This document shows, piece after piece, positions 27,083 to 36,167 of a DNA stretch of 64,000 nt (within the stretch, counting starts at the first letter, position 1; each line of letters begins with the position of its first letter). Origin of the DNA: Amycolatopsis jejuensis. GTDB lineage: Bacteria > Actinomycetota > Actinomycetes > Mycobacteriales > Pseudonocardiaceae. The notes below the pieces were generated by a model that worked only from the letters and a program-made list of their open reading frames with translations, searched no databases and was not told the origin of the DNA. The DNA lies in the NCBI RefSeq assembly GCF_000717335.1, contig NZ_JNYZ01000011.1, forward strand, positions 407,794 to 471,793, written 5' to 3'. Made by a program: the position numbers and the translations under genes.

Positions 27083-28159
27083 CTACCGGTCCCCGGTGCG
27101 CAGGTAGGCCGGTACCGCCGCGCGGTCCAGCCCGGCGAGCCCGAGCGCGGCCAGAGAACGTCCGCGCTGTTCGAAATCCGTCTGTTTCACAACGGAAAGG
27201 AGCCGGTTGATGCCGTCCGAAACGGGGGTGGGCACCCCGGCCAGCCGCCCTAGGGACGCGTAGAGGACCGTCCCGTACGGCACGTCTTCGTCGATGTAGC
27301 GGTCCCAGATCCGGTCGCGGTACCCGGCCCCGAAGTTCTCGCCCGGGCTGCGGTACACGCCCGCGCCTGTGCCGGCCAGCTCGTAGAACCGGTCGATGGG
27401 CAGCACTTCGAGGCCCAATGCCTGCTGCAGCGCCATTTTCTCGGCGTCCACCGCGTCGAGCACGCGCAGCACGCCCTCGGTCATCCCTTCGTTGATGAGC
27501 GAGAGCTCGCCGCGCGACCGCTCGACCTCGGCGTAGTTGAGCAGCATCGGCGCCGGGTGGATCAGGAAGTTCGGGTTGTTGACAGCGGGATCGAGCGCCG
27601 TCGGCGTGACCGTGACGGCGAAAAGCTGCGCCAGCTCGTCTGCGATCCGTTCGGTGTTGATCCCGGGGAACGCCCCGAATCGCGTGGTGGCATGCAGTTT
27701 CACCCGTACTGACGCGGGGCCGGTCATGCGGGCGGACAGCGGCGGGGTCGCGGTCTCGCCGAACGCCAGATCGTCGTACCCACGGCCGGATTCCCTTGCC
27801 CGGCAAGCCGCTTCGAGCGAGGCGCCCGAGCCGCTGAGGAACACCACGCGCGTACCCGCGCCGAGGTGCGGCAGGGTGGTGAGAAACGCGTCGAGGTGGG
27901 CGAACGCGGGCAGCGCGTACAGCACCAGCGACGCGTCGCGGACTGCTTGCCCGAGGTCGGTGGTCAATTCCGGCAGGGGCACGAACCCCGGGTCGAGATC
28001 ACCGTCGACCTCGACGCCGCCGCGCTGCCGGATCGGGCCGAGCCGTTCCGGCGATCGGTTGCCCACCACGCATTTCCGGCCCCGGCCGACCAGCAGCGCG
28101 GCGAGCGAAAGCGCCACCGGACCGGCTCCGACCACGGCGATATCGGCCGAACTCGACAT
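27083..28159 (-). CDS. Opine dehydrogenase-type NAD(P)-dependent oxidoreductase
   Basis: 358 residues from ATG 28159, with AGAGGAG upstream. An N-terminal Rossmann fold (AVVGAGPVAL) is followed by the helical octopine/nopaline dehydrogenase domain, including the N-x-x-x-x-HP motif (NNPNFLIHP) with the catalytic His region. Such enzymes join or split an amino acid and a 2-oxo acid through a secondary amine. First gene of the operon with the importer, so splitting an imported opine is plausible. Other 2-oxo acid or amino acid chemistry remains possible. Confidence 0.85.
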   Translation of the reverse strand: MSSSADIAVVGAGPVALSLAALLVGRGRKCVVGNRSPERLGPIRQRGGVEVDGDLDPGFVPLPELTTDLGQAVRDASLVLYALPAFAHLDAFLTTLPHLGAGTRVVFLSGSGASLEAACRARESGRGYDDLAFGETATPPLSARMTGPASVRVKLHATTRFGAFPGINTERIADELAQLFAVTVTPTALDPAVNNPNFLIHPAPMLLNYAEVERSRGELSLINEGMTEGVLRVLDAVDAEKMALQQALGLEVLPIDRFYELAGTGAGVYRSPGENFGAGYRDRIWDRYIDEDVPYGTVLYASLGRLAGVPTPVSDGINRLLSVVKQTDFEQRGRSLAALGLAGLDRAAVPAYLRTGDR

Positions 28160-28320
28160 CCACGGACTCCTCTGCGAAATCGCGGGGTGATCCGACACCC
28201 TCACCCGATGGACACCGCGCGGGCAGGACGCCGGGCGGCCGGTCGCGGCCGGGGGGTATGGCACCCGGTTGCGTCCGGGCCGCCCACCCGGTCGGCAAGC
28301 TGTACTCGAACTGTCGGCAG

Positions 28321-28343
28321 CTAATATGAGAGTTGTATGTTAG
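28321..28343. promoter_or_regulatory. Predicted GntR operator, copy B
   Basis: A 23-base palindrome with 7-base outer arms CTAAnAT / ATnTTAG, 18 of 23 identical to the site at 22177-22199. It lies between the opine dehydrogenase-type gene and the divergent gntR gene. Confidence 0.75.
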
Positions 28344-28361
28344 TCGGGTACGCCCTATAGT
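28333..28361 (+). promoter_or_regulatory. Promoter of the GntR gene, leaderless
   Basis: TTGTAT (28333-28338), 17-base spacer, TATAGT (28356-28361), then 6 bases to the GTG start. The -35 begins at operator position 13, exactly as at the enolase promoter, which implies autorepression. Confidence 0.65.
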
Positions 28362-28367
28362 CAAGGG

Positions 28368-29030
28368 GTGGATGCAGATCAGCCGCAGCGAGAGCTGGCT
28401 TATCAGCGGCTCCGCCGCAAGATTCAAGACCAGGAAATCCTGCCGGGCACGATGCTCAGCCAGCTGGTGCTGGCCGATCAGCTCGGCGTGGGCCGCACTC
28501 CGATGCGGGAAGCCATGCAGCGCCTGGAGTACGACGGGATGCTGGTCGCGCTGCCGCAGCGGGGCTGGATGGTCCGTACGATGAGCCCGCGTGACATCGA
28601 AGAGACGTACGTGATCCGCACCCGGCTGGAAACGCTCGCGGCCCGGCGCGCGGCCACCCTCGGCAGCCCGGAGCAGGTCGCCGAGCTACGCGGGCTCGTC
28701 GAGGCGCAAGGCGAGGCGTTCGCCGCAGGGCAGTCGATCGACAAGCAGCGCAGCCTCGACCGCGCGTTCCACCGCAAGATCTGGGAGCTGGCCGACAGCC
28801 CCCGGCTCGAGCAGATGCTGTCACAGCTGGTGGACACCGCGATCCTGGATCCGTTGCAGCAGCGGGTGATCACTCAACCCGGCACGCTGCGCGCGTCGGT
28901 GGCCGCGCACGACGATATCTGCCAGGCCATCGAGAGCGGCGACGCGGACGAGGCCGAACGGCGGCTGGCCGCACACAGCGCGGACTACTGGGAATCGGCC
29001 ATCCGGCTGCTGTCCGAGCGCACCCAATGA
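28368..29030 (+). CDS. GntR-family regulator with FCD domain
   Basis: 220 residues, GTG start 28368. N-terminal winged HTH (~10-75, with LADQLGVGRTPMREAMQRLE), then a FadR-C (FCD) ligand domain with the conserved His of DRAFHRKIW and the later His residues that usually bind a metal. It is the likely controller of both the genes at 21-24 kb and the operon from 28159 down, through the two 23-bp palindromes. Confidence 0.93.
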   Translation: MDADQPQRELAYQRLRRKIQDQEILPGTMLSQLVLADQLGVGRTPMREAMQRLEYDGMLVALPQRGWMVRTMSPRDIEETYVIRTRLETLAARRAATLGSPEQVAELRGLVEAQGEAFAAGQSIDKQRSLDRAFHRKIWELADSPRLEQMLSQLVDTAILDPLQQRVITQPGTLRASVAAHDDICQAIESGDADEAERRLAAHSADYWESAIRLLSERTQ

Positions 29031-30430
29031 ACGAGCAGTACCAGCAAGAGTTCACCGCACTGAGCGACCGGATCTGGGCCCGGCCCGAGCTGCGGTGGGC
29101 CGAGCACTACGCGGTGGAGGCGCAGATCGAGGTCGCCGAAGCACACGGGCTCACGGTCACCCGCGAGATCGGCGGGATCCCCACCGCGTTCAGCGCCGAC
29201 CGCGGCCACGGCGGCCCGGTCATCGCCTTCCTCGGCGAATTCGATGCGCTCGCCGGGCTCAACCAGGCGGCGGGTTCGCCCGTCCGCGAGCCCGAACCGG
29301 CGAACCCCGGCGACTGCGGGCACGGCTGCGGTCACCACCTCCTCGGCACCGCGTCACTGCTCGCGACAGTCCTCACCGCCGAGTACCTGGAAGCGCACGA
29401 TCTTCCCGGAACGGTCCGGTATTTCGGCTGTCCCGCGGAAGAAGCTTCGGCAGGCAAAGCATTCATGGTGGCACGCGGGGCATTCGACGGCGTCGACGCC
29501 GCGTTCACGTGGCATCCGGCGGCCGTCACCCGCGTCGCGCAGCGGCACACCCTCGCCTACTGCCAGGCGTACTTCCACTTCACCGGCCGCGCATCGCACG
29601 CCGGCGGCTCGCCCGAGCTCGGCCGCAGCGCGCTCGACGCGGTCGAGCTGATGAACGTCGGCGTCAACTTCCTGCGTGAGCACATGCCCGGCTCCGCACG
29701 GGTGCATTACGCGATCCTCGACGCCGGTGGCGTGTCGCCGAATGTCGTACCGGCGCATGCCTCGGTGTATTACGTCGTCCGTGCCCAGACGGTCGCCGAA
29801 ATGCGTGCCCTTTACGACCGGGTACGCAAGATCGCGGAGGGCGCGGCGCTCATGACGGAAACCGAGGTGGCGATCGACTACGACGGCGGCTGCTCCGAAC
29901 TGCTCGCCAACGACGTCCTTGACCGGGCGATGTCCGAGGTACTGCAGAAACTCGGTCCGGTCCCGTTCGACGATGCCGACCGGCGCACCGCGGCCGCCTT
30001 CCTCCCCGGCCCGGCCGAGGTGGCCGCGGCCCGGCGAGCGGCGGAGATCGACCCGGCCGACCCGAGCCCGCTGCACGACGGCGTCGTGCCGTTCCGCGAA
30101 AACGGTGACCGGCCGATCGCCGGGACGTCCACCGATGTCGGCGACGTCAGCTGGACGGTCCCGACCGCGCAGTGTCACATCGCCTGCGACGCGCTCGCCA
30201 CCCCGGCGCACTCGTGGCAACGTGTCGCACAAGGCAAACTTCCCGCTGCGCACAAGGGAATGCTGCACGCGGCCAAGGTCATGGCCGGTACGGCGGTCGC
30301 CGCGTTCACCGACCCATCGCTGCTCGCCGCCGCCCGCGCAGAGTTCGACGAGCGGCTGCGGGGCATGCCGTACGACAGTCCACTCCCCGACGGGCTGCTC
30401 CCGCCGCCATTGCGGGCTGCCCCTTCCTGA
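29027..30430 (+). CDS. M20-family amidohydrolase (AbgB / aminoacyl-benzoate hydrolase type)
   Basis: 467 residues, overlapping gntR as ATGA. Dinuclear metal site: Cys and His of CGHGCGHH, Glu pair in AEEASAG, His of TWHP, late ligand in the STDVGD region. Closest in layout to AbgB, which cuts p-aminobenzoyl-glutamate, and to IAA-amino acid hydrolases. It would remove an acyl group from an amino acid. Co-transcription with gntR puts it in the same regulon. Confidence 0.9.
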   Translation: MNEQYQQEFTALSDRIWARPELRWAEHYAVEAQIEVAEAHGLTVTREIGGIPTAFSADRGHGGPVIAFLGEFDALAGLNQAAGSPVREPEPANPGDCGHGCGHHLLGTASLLATVLTAEYLEAHDLPGTVRYFGCPAEEASAGKAFMVARGAFDGVDAAFTWHPAAVTRVAQRHTLAYCQAYFHFTGRASHAGGSPELGRSALDAVELMNVGVNFLREHMPGSARVHYAILDAGGVSPNVVPAHASVYYVVRAQTVAEMRALYDRVRKIAEGAALMTETEVAIDYDGGCSELLANDVLDRAMSEVLQKLGPVPFDDADRRTAAAFLPGPAEVAAARRAAEIDPADPSPLHDGVVPFRENGDRPIAGTSTDVGDVSWTVPTAQCHIACDALATPAHSWQRVAQGKLPAAHKGMLHAAKVMAGTAVAAFTDPSLLAAARAEFDERLRGMPYDSPLPDGLLPPPLRAAPS

Positions 30431-30440
30431 CCGGCTTACC

Positions 30441-31424
30441 ATGGAGTACGTGGCGACCCTCGAGCGGTACTCCGTGCTGCACACCGCCGACCTGGAGCAA
30501 TTCCGGGCGACGGTGGCGCGCTACCTCACGCCGCACCGGCTCGCGCCCACGCGGCGGGAGACCCGGCTGGAGACCGACCTCGCGATGGCCGACCTCGGCG
30601 CCGTCACCCTCGTGTACGGCCGGAATGCCGGCGCCGAGCTGCGGGTCCAGCTCACCGAACAGGTCGGCTACTACGACGTCAACCTCGCGTTCGGCGGCAC
30701 CAACCTGCTGCAGGCGGATCGTGACGAGGTGTACGTCGACGAGACGACCGCGGGCATCCTCTCCCCCGGCATGGTCGCCCGGATGGAGCTCAGTGACGGG
30801 TACCGCCAGCTGCACGTCCGCGTCGAACGGCACGCGCTGGAGCGGCACCTCGAAGAGCTGCTCGACCGGCCGATCGCGGCCCCGATCCGGTTCGCACCCG
30901 GCATGGACCTGTCACGCCCGGCGGCCGCGTCCTGGGCACAGGCCGTGCGGCTGCTCGTACACGACCTCGACCAGCCGGCCGGGTTGGCCGCCGCTGGCCG
31001 CGACAACCCGTGGTCGCGGTTCCTGATGACCGGGCTTCTGCTCGCGCAACCGCACAACTACCGCGACGAGCTGGCACAGCGGCAGACGAGCCCGCGCCGG
31101 TCCGGGCCGGTCAAGCGGGCGGTCGAGCTGATCGAGCGGGACCCGTCGGCCGAGCTGTCCGTCGAACGGCTCGCGCTCGAAGCCGGGACCACGCCGCGGT
31201 CGCTGCAACGGCATTTCAAGGAGTACGTCGGCTGCAGCCCGCGCGAGTACGTGCAGAGCATCCGCCTCGCCCGCGCGCACTCCGACCTCCAGGCGGCCCC
31301 GCCTGGTACAACGGTCACCGACATCGCGCTGAAGTGGGGTTTCGGTCACGTGCCGCGGTTCGCCGGGGCGTACCAGGCGCGGTATGGCGTCCGGCCGTCC
31401 GAGACGCTGAAGTCTTGTCGCTAG
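30441..31424 (+). CDS. AraC-family transcriptional regulator
   Basis: 327 residues from ATG 30441. The N-terminal ~190 residues match the AraC-binding-like domain of NahR/FeaR-type proteins; the last ~100 form a double HTH (SVERLALEAGTTPRSLQRHF...VTDIALKWGFGH). It sits just upstream of a flavin monooxygenase/hydrolase pair and probably activates them in response to an aromatic compound. Confidence 0.88.
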   Translation: MEYVATLERYSVLHTADLEQFRATVARYLTPHRLAPTRRETRLETDLAMADLGAVTLVYGRNAGAELRVQLTEQVGYYDVNLAFGGTNLLQADRDEVYVDETTAGILSPGMVARMELSDGYRQLHVRVERHALERHLEELLDRPIAAPIRFAPGMDLSRPAAASWAQAVRLLVHDLDQPAGLAAAGRDNPWSRFLMTGLLLAQPHNYRDELAQRQTSPRRSGPVKRAVELIERDPSAELSVERLALEAGTTPRSLQRHFKEYVGCSPREYVQSIRLARAHSDLQAAPPGTTVTDIALKWGFGHVPRFAGAYQARYGVRPSETLKSCR

Positions 31425-31514
31425 GCGGATGGTCCGGTCGCTTGCCGGATCGGCGCACGCGCCATTCGTTCCTACGCTCGTCCCACGGGTCCCTTCCCGA
31501 TGGGAGACAACGCA

Positions 31515-33026
31515 ATGCACCACGACTTCGACGTCGCAATCGTGGGCTACGGGCCGACCGGACTGGTCCTCGCCTCGGCACTGGGCAAGCGCGGGCACCG
31601 CGTCGCGGTTTTCGAACGCTGGCCGAACCTGTATGGATTGCCGCGGCTCACGCACATCGACGGCGAGACCGCGCGGATCGTCCAGGCCGTCGGCGACCTC
31701 GGCCACGCGTTGCGCGACGCACTGCCGCTCCCGCATTATCGTTACTTCAGCGCTGACGGCGAGCAGCTCATCGAACTCGACTGGCGTGGGACGTCGTGCG
31801 GGCATCCCGCGCATTTGTCGATCTACCAGCCGGACATCGAGGACGCCATCGATCTGCACGTACGGGCGACCGGGAACGTCGAGGTCAACCAGGGCTGGGA
31901 GATCGTGGACCTGCACGCGGAAACCGACGGCGTGCAGCTCACCGCGCGGTCGAACGATCGCGCTGAACGCACCGTGACGGCGAAGTACGTCGTAGGCGCG
32001 GACGGTGCGGGCAGCTTTGTGCGTGCAGCTTTGGGGATAAAGCGCAGCGACAACGGCGTACACGACCGATGGCTGAACATCGACACTGAACGGCGGCGGC
32101 CGTTGCCGAAACGATTCAGCCACGTCACCCAGTTCTGCGATCCGGCGCGCGGGCACATGCACATGCCGATCGGGCGGAGCAGGCAGCGCTTCGAACTGGC
32201 GGTGCTGCCCGGAGAAGACGTTGCAGCGTACGAAAATCCGGAGTTCGCCTGGCGTTGGCTACGGGAAACGCATGGACTCGGGCCGGACGACGTAAGGATT
32301 CTGCGTCAGGTGGTCTACACCTTCGAGGGCCGGATCGCCGAATCGTGGCGGCAGGGCCGGGTCCTGCTCGCCGGGGACGCCGCCCACACCACGCCGCCGT
32401 ACCTCGGGCAGGGCGCCTGCTCTGGCATGCGCGACGGCATCACGCTCGCGTGGAAACTCGACCTGGTCCTGCGCGGCCTCGCCGGTGACGGCCTGCTCGA
32501 CACCTACGAAACCGAGCGCAAACCGCACGCCACCGCGATCACCGAGATCTCCACCGCACTCGGCAAAGTGGCCAACACCCACGACCCGGCCGAAGCCGCC
32601 GCGCGCGACGAAGCGTTCCGCAGCGGAAACGTTCCTCCTCCGCCGCCGTTCCCGACCATCACTGCCGGGGTGATCCACGACCGGTGTTCGTTGTCCGGAA
32701 CGCTTGCCCCGCAAGGAAATGTCCGTACCTCCGCTGGTGTCGGCCGATTCGACGACGTGCTCGGCGGCGGCTTCAGCCTGGTATCCCGTGCCGCGTGGGT
32801 GGACGACGACCGGCGCGCGTTCCTCGACCGGATCGGCACGACAGTCGCGACCATCACCGCGGCAGAGGACGTCGATGGCACTTACGATCGCTGGTTCACT
32901 TCGAATGGCGTCGAAGCGTTTCTCAGCCGCCCGGATTTCCACCTGTTCTGGGCCGGTTCCCTCGCCGATCTGCCGGAAGCGGTGGACCAGCTCCGGCAGC
33001 GGCTGTCCGTGACGGTGCCCGCATGA
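31515..33026 (+). CDS. FAD-dependent aromatic monooxygenase (MhpA-like)
   Basis: 503 residues from ATG 31515, with GGGAGA at proper spacing; ATG 31500 is the alternative. FAD motifs GYGPTG near the start, GADGAGS, and GDAAHTTPP. It resembles 3-(3-hydroxyphenyl)propionate hydroxylase and other PHBH-fold hydroxylases that prepare rings for cleavage. It overlaps the next gene as ATGA, a hydrolase able to cut C-C bonds. Confidence 0.9.
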   Translation: MHHDFDVAIVGYGPTGLVLASALGKRGHRVAVFERWPNLYGLPRLTHIDGETARIVQAVGDLGHALRDALPLPHYRYFSADGEQLIELDWRGTSCGHPAHLSIYQPDIEDAIDLHVRATGNVEVNQGWEIVDLHAETDGVQLTARSNDRAERTVTAKYVVGADGAGSFVRAALGIKRSDNGVHDRWLNIDTERRRPLPKRFSHVTQFCDPARGHMHMPIGRSRQRFELAVLPGEDVAAYENPEFAWRWLRETHGLGPDDVRILRQVVYTFEGRIAESWRQGRVLLAGDAAHTTPPYLGQGACSGMRDGITLAWKLDLVLRGLAGDGLLDTYETERKPHATAITEISTALGKVANTHDPAEAAARDEAFRSGNVPPPPPFPTITAGVIHDRCSLSGTLAPQGNVRTSAGVGRFDDVLGGGFSLVSRAAWVDDDRRAFLDRIGTTVATITAAEDVDGTYDRWFTSNGVEAFLSRPDFHLFWAGSLADLPEAVDQLRQRLSVTVPA

Positions 33027-34051
33027 GCGTCGCCCCTGCCGAAGCACTTTGGCGAGCCATGCCACCGACCCGGTTGCTGGACGGCGGCATGGACTACGCC
33101 GATGTCCTTGCGCTGCAGGCCCGTACTGCTTCCGGGGAGGCGTGGGATCGTGCGGCAGAACAACTTGCGGACGTCCGGCTGGCCCGGCAGGTGCCGAACC
33201 CGGTCACCGCGCTCGAGGAATTGCGTTATGCAGCAGCGGATCTCTTGTTCGCGCAGATGGCGTACAACTTCGACGTCCCCCGCAAGGTCTCCCTCTACGA
33301 CCGGTTCACCTCGGCCGTCGCTCGCGCCGCCGAACTTGCGCAGTGGGAACGGGTCCAGCTGCCCTTCGCCGGGGGTCGCCTGTTCGGGTGGCTGATCCGC
33401 CCGACCGGCCCGATCGCCGGTACAGTGGTGGTATTCGGAGGGCAAAGTGGCTGGGGCGCAACATATCTTTCACTCGCTGACGCGTTGACCCGTCGCGGCA
33501 TGGCGGCATTGCTGGCGGAAGGTCCCGGGCAAGGCGAGACGCGCATGCACGGCGGTGTGCTGCTCGACGTCGACGTCCGGGCCGCGTACTCGACGTTCGT
33601 CGACCACGCACTTCTCCACGGCCCCGTCGGGCTGTGGGGCAACAGCATGGGCGGCCTCTACGCGGGTACCACGGCGGCGTCGGACCCCCGGGTGGCCGCG
33701 GTGTGCATCAATGGCGCCCCGGCGACGCCGCGATTGCTCGGGTTCCGGACGTTCGACGAGCAGGCGTGCGCCATGCTCGGTACCCGCGATCACCAAGCAG
33801 TGCAAGAAAACTTCGCCCGGCTGGCATTGCGTGCAGACGACCGGATCCGGGGCGCGGTGCTCGTCCTGCACGGCGGCGCGGACCCCATCGTGCGGCTGGA
33901 GGAGCAGAAACCATTCCTCGCGGCCGCTGAGGGGGTGGCGCACCTGCAGGTCTGGGAAGACGGCGAACACACGATCTACAACCACGCAGCCCAGCGGACC
34001 GCATTCGCTGCCGATTGGTTCGCGGAGCGGTTCCGAGAGGAAACCGGTTGA
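33023..34051 (+). CDS. Alpha/beta hydrolase (dihydroxypseudooxynicotine hydrolase-like)
   Basis: 342 residues. A helical N-terminal cap (~1-110) precedes an alpha/beta core with the elbow GNSMGG, Asp in HGGADP and His in DGEHTIYNH. The layout fits FrsA/DHPON hydrolase-type enzymes that break C-C bonds next to aromatic rings. It is translationally coupled to the monooxygenase. Its last codons (AERFREETG) are the seed of a tandem array downstream. Confidence 0.85.
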   Translation: MSVAPAEALWRAMPPTRLLDGGMDYADVLALQARTASGEAWDRAAEQLADVRLARQVPNPVTALEELRYAAADLLFAQMAYNFDVPRKVSLYDRFTSAVARAAELAQWERVQLPFAGGRLFGWLIRPTGPIAGTVVVFGGQSGWGATYLSLADALTRRGMAALLAEGPGQGETRMHGGVLLDVDVRAAYSTFVDHALLHGPVGLWGNSMGGLYAGTTAASDPRVAAVCINGAPATPRLLGFRTFDEQACAMLGTRDHQAVQENFARLALRADDRIRGAVLVLHGGADPIVRLEEQKPFLAAAEGVAHLQVWEDGEHTIYNHAAQRTAFAADWFAERFREETG

Positions 34052-34593
34052 CGTACCACGCCGAGCGGTTCCACCAGGAGACCGATTGAGGGTCCCACAC
34101 CGAGCCGTCCCGGCGCGGACCGGTCAACCCCGCCCCACGAGAAGACCAGCGAACGCCCCGCACCGAGCCGCCCCGTGCGGAGACCGGCGACGTCACGCAC
34201 CAAACGGTTCTGCGGGGGACGGGCTGACGTCGACGCCGAGCCGCCGTATGAAGAGACCTGCTACCACCACGCCTCGAATCGCCCCACGGGACGATCAGCT
34301 AACACCCCACCAAGCCGCCCAGGAACAGACCGACTCGCGTCCCTCGCCGAACCGCTCCACCAGACGACCGGCAGACATCCCGGCTCATGCCGCCTTGCGA
34401 ACAGACCCACCGACCTCACACACCAAACCGCTCCACCAGACGACCGGCAGACACCCCGGCCCATGCCACCCCGCGAAGAGACCCACCGACCTCACACACC
34501 GAACCGCCCCACGAAGAGGCCGCCCCGAGAAGGCTGCACGACACCCCAAACAGAGCGGTCGCGCCGGCAATCCCCCGGCTCCGCGACACTTCC
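34052..34593. repeat. Tandem array seeded by the hydrolase gene tail
   Basis: 542 bases between convergent genes, filled with units of about 37-41 bases. The first copy at 34060-34089 still encodes AERFHQETD and a TGA, matching the gene end AERFREETG-stop 38 bases earlier. Later units keep GAGCCG/GAACCG-C-CC and GACCG. Two 76-base blocks (34349-34424 and 34425-34500) are nearly identical. No gene seen. Confidence 0.85.
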
Positions 34594-35517
34594 TCAAGCG
34601 TCCGCGCGCATCGTCGTCTCCGCCCATTCCTCGAAGGTCGTCAGCGGGATCCCCAACTCGCGGGCGAACTCGGGCCGGGCCGGTTGGCCCACCTCGTTGA
34701 GCCGGGCGTGGGAATGGCCCATCGGCGGCATTCCGGCGGCGATGGCCTCCTCCACGGTCATGTCCGGCACCGGCAGCGGCACCTCGAGGACCCGGGCAAG
34801 GATCGGGGCGATGTCCGTCATCGGACGGAAGTCGCTGGCCAGTTCCAGTTCCACGCGGTGGAACCGCTCCGGGTCGGCGATGGCTGCGGCGGCTGCGCGG
34901 CCGATGTCCCGGACCGCGACCAGCGACAGCCGCGTCTCCGGGCGCAGGATGGTCACCAACCCTCCCTCGACGCCGCGCGGGAACAGATACTCCGTGGACG
35001 GCAGGAAGTTCTCCATGAAAAATCCCGGCTTGAGCAGCGTCCAGTGCGGGAAACCGGCCTCGCGCAGCCGATCCTGTACCGCGGTCTTCGCAGTCAGCGC
35101 GGGTTCCAGGTAGTCCCAGCGTCCCTCGGCCCAGCCGGGGCTTTCGGTGTGCTGCCCGGCCCCGGTGACGGACGTGTGCACGAACTGCGGCACCCCGGCT
35201 TCCCTCGCGGCCTCGATGAGGTTCACCCCCTGCGCCGCCTCGCCCGCGAAATCCGGCTGCGGACCCGACATGTCCGGCATCTGGACGCTGAACACCGCCC
35301 GCGCGCCCTCGGCTGCCTGACGCACCGCGTCGCGGTCGTGCAGATCGCCGGTGACCAGTTCGGCGCCCAGTGCCTCGACCGCCTTCGCCCGCGCGCTCGA
35401 CGGATCGCGGACCAGCGCGCGGACGGGCACCCCCGTCTCCAGCAAGGCGCGGGCCGTCGCGCCGCCCTGCCTGCCGGTGGCGCCGGTGACCAGGACGGGG
35501 GCAGATTCTCCGGGCAT
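34594..35517 (-). CDS. NmrA-family NAD(P)-binding protein
   Basis: 307 residues from ATG 35517, with GAGGGAG upstream. Atypical SDR/NmrA-like: GATGRQGG at the start, no YxxxK catalytic pair in the usual place, and typical VHTSV and KPGFFMENF stretches. These proteins often sense the NADP state or act as quinone or nitrogen regulators. It is divergent from a TetR gene with clear palindromic sites between them. Confidence 0.88.
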   Translation of the reverse strand: MPGESAPVLVTGATGRQGGATARALLETGVPVRALVRDPSSARAKAVEALGAELVTGDLHDRDAVRQAAEGARAVFSVQMPDMSGPQPDFAGEAAQGVNLIEAAREAGVPQFVHTSVTGAGQHTESPGWAEGRWDYLEPALTAKTAVQDRLREAGFPHWTLLKPGFFMENFLPSTEYLFPRGVEGGLVTILRPETRLSLVAVRDIGRAAAAAIADPERFHRVELELASDFRPMTDIAPILARVLEVPLPVPDMTVEEAIAAGMPPMGHSHARLNEVGQPARPEFARELGIPLTTFEEWAETTMRADA

Positions 35518-35538
35518 GATTCTCCCTCGAAACACAAA

Positions 35539-35587
35539 CGGCGGGGCCCGCCGTTTCTCTCCGGCTACAATACGGCGGGGCCCGCCA
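35539..35587. promoter_or_regulatory. Double TetR operator around a -10 box
   Basis: Two copies of CGGCGGG-G-CCCGCC(G/A) lie at 35539-35553 and 35573-35587, 34 bases centre to centre. TACAAT (35566-35571), a -10 for the + strand TetR gene, sits between them. Both genes could be repressed. Confidence 0.75.
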
Positions 35588-35612
35588 CTTAGCAAACCCG
35601 GAGGACCGAGCC

Positions 35613-36167
35613 ATGCCCGGACAGCAGCGTGCCGACGCGCGGCGCAACTACACGCGCATCCTCTCGGTGGCCGAGGAAGCGGTGGCCGCCCATGGCGCGA
35701 ACGCGTCGCTGGAGCAGATCGCGCGCACCGCAGGGGTCGGTTCCGCCACGGTGCGACGCCACTTCCCCACGCGGCACGCGCTGCTACGTGCGGTGTCGCA
35801 GGAACGAATCGCCGCGCTCGTCGCCCGCGCCCACGATCTGGCCGCCGAGCCCGACAGCCGACGCGCCCTGCTCGAATGGCTCGACGACGTGGTGAGCTAC
35901 TGCGTTTCCGCCCGCGGCCTCGCCGCCGCCCTGGCCTACGACGTCCCCGACCCGGTCCACGGCAACTCCTGCGCCGCGACCCTGGAGGAAGCCGCCACCC
36001 CGCTCCTGACCCGCGCCGCCGACACCGGCGCGGTGCCACCGGACGTGACGGTGACGGACCTGATCACCCTGATCGTCGGCATCACCATGGCCACCGAACG
36101 CCACGCCGACCCTGCAGCCGCCGCAACCCGGCTGTTCCACCTCGCCGTGGCCGGACTCAGCCGCTGA
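35613..36167 (+). CDS. TetR-family regulator
   Basis: 184 residues with GGAGGA upstream. HTH at ~20-60 (SLEQIARTAGVGSATVRRHF), then a helical ligand domain. Divergent from the NmrA-like gene and likely its repressor through the paired palindromes. Its C-terminal coding sequence recurs as broken copies in the next 370 bases. Confidence 0.92.
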   Translation: MPGQQRADARRNYTRILSVAEEAVAAHGANASLEQIARTAGVGSATVRRHFPTRHALLRAVSQERIAALVARAHDLAAEPDSRRALLEWLDDVVSYCVSARGLAAALAYDVPDPVHGNSCAATLEEAATPLLTRAADTGAVPPDVTVTDLITLIVGITMATERHADPAAAATRLFHLAVAGLSR

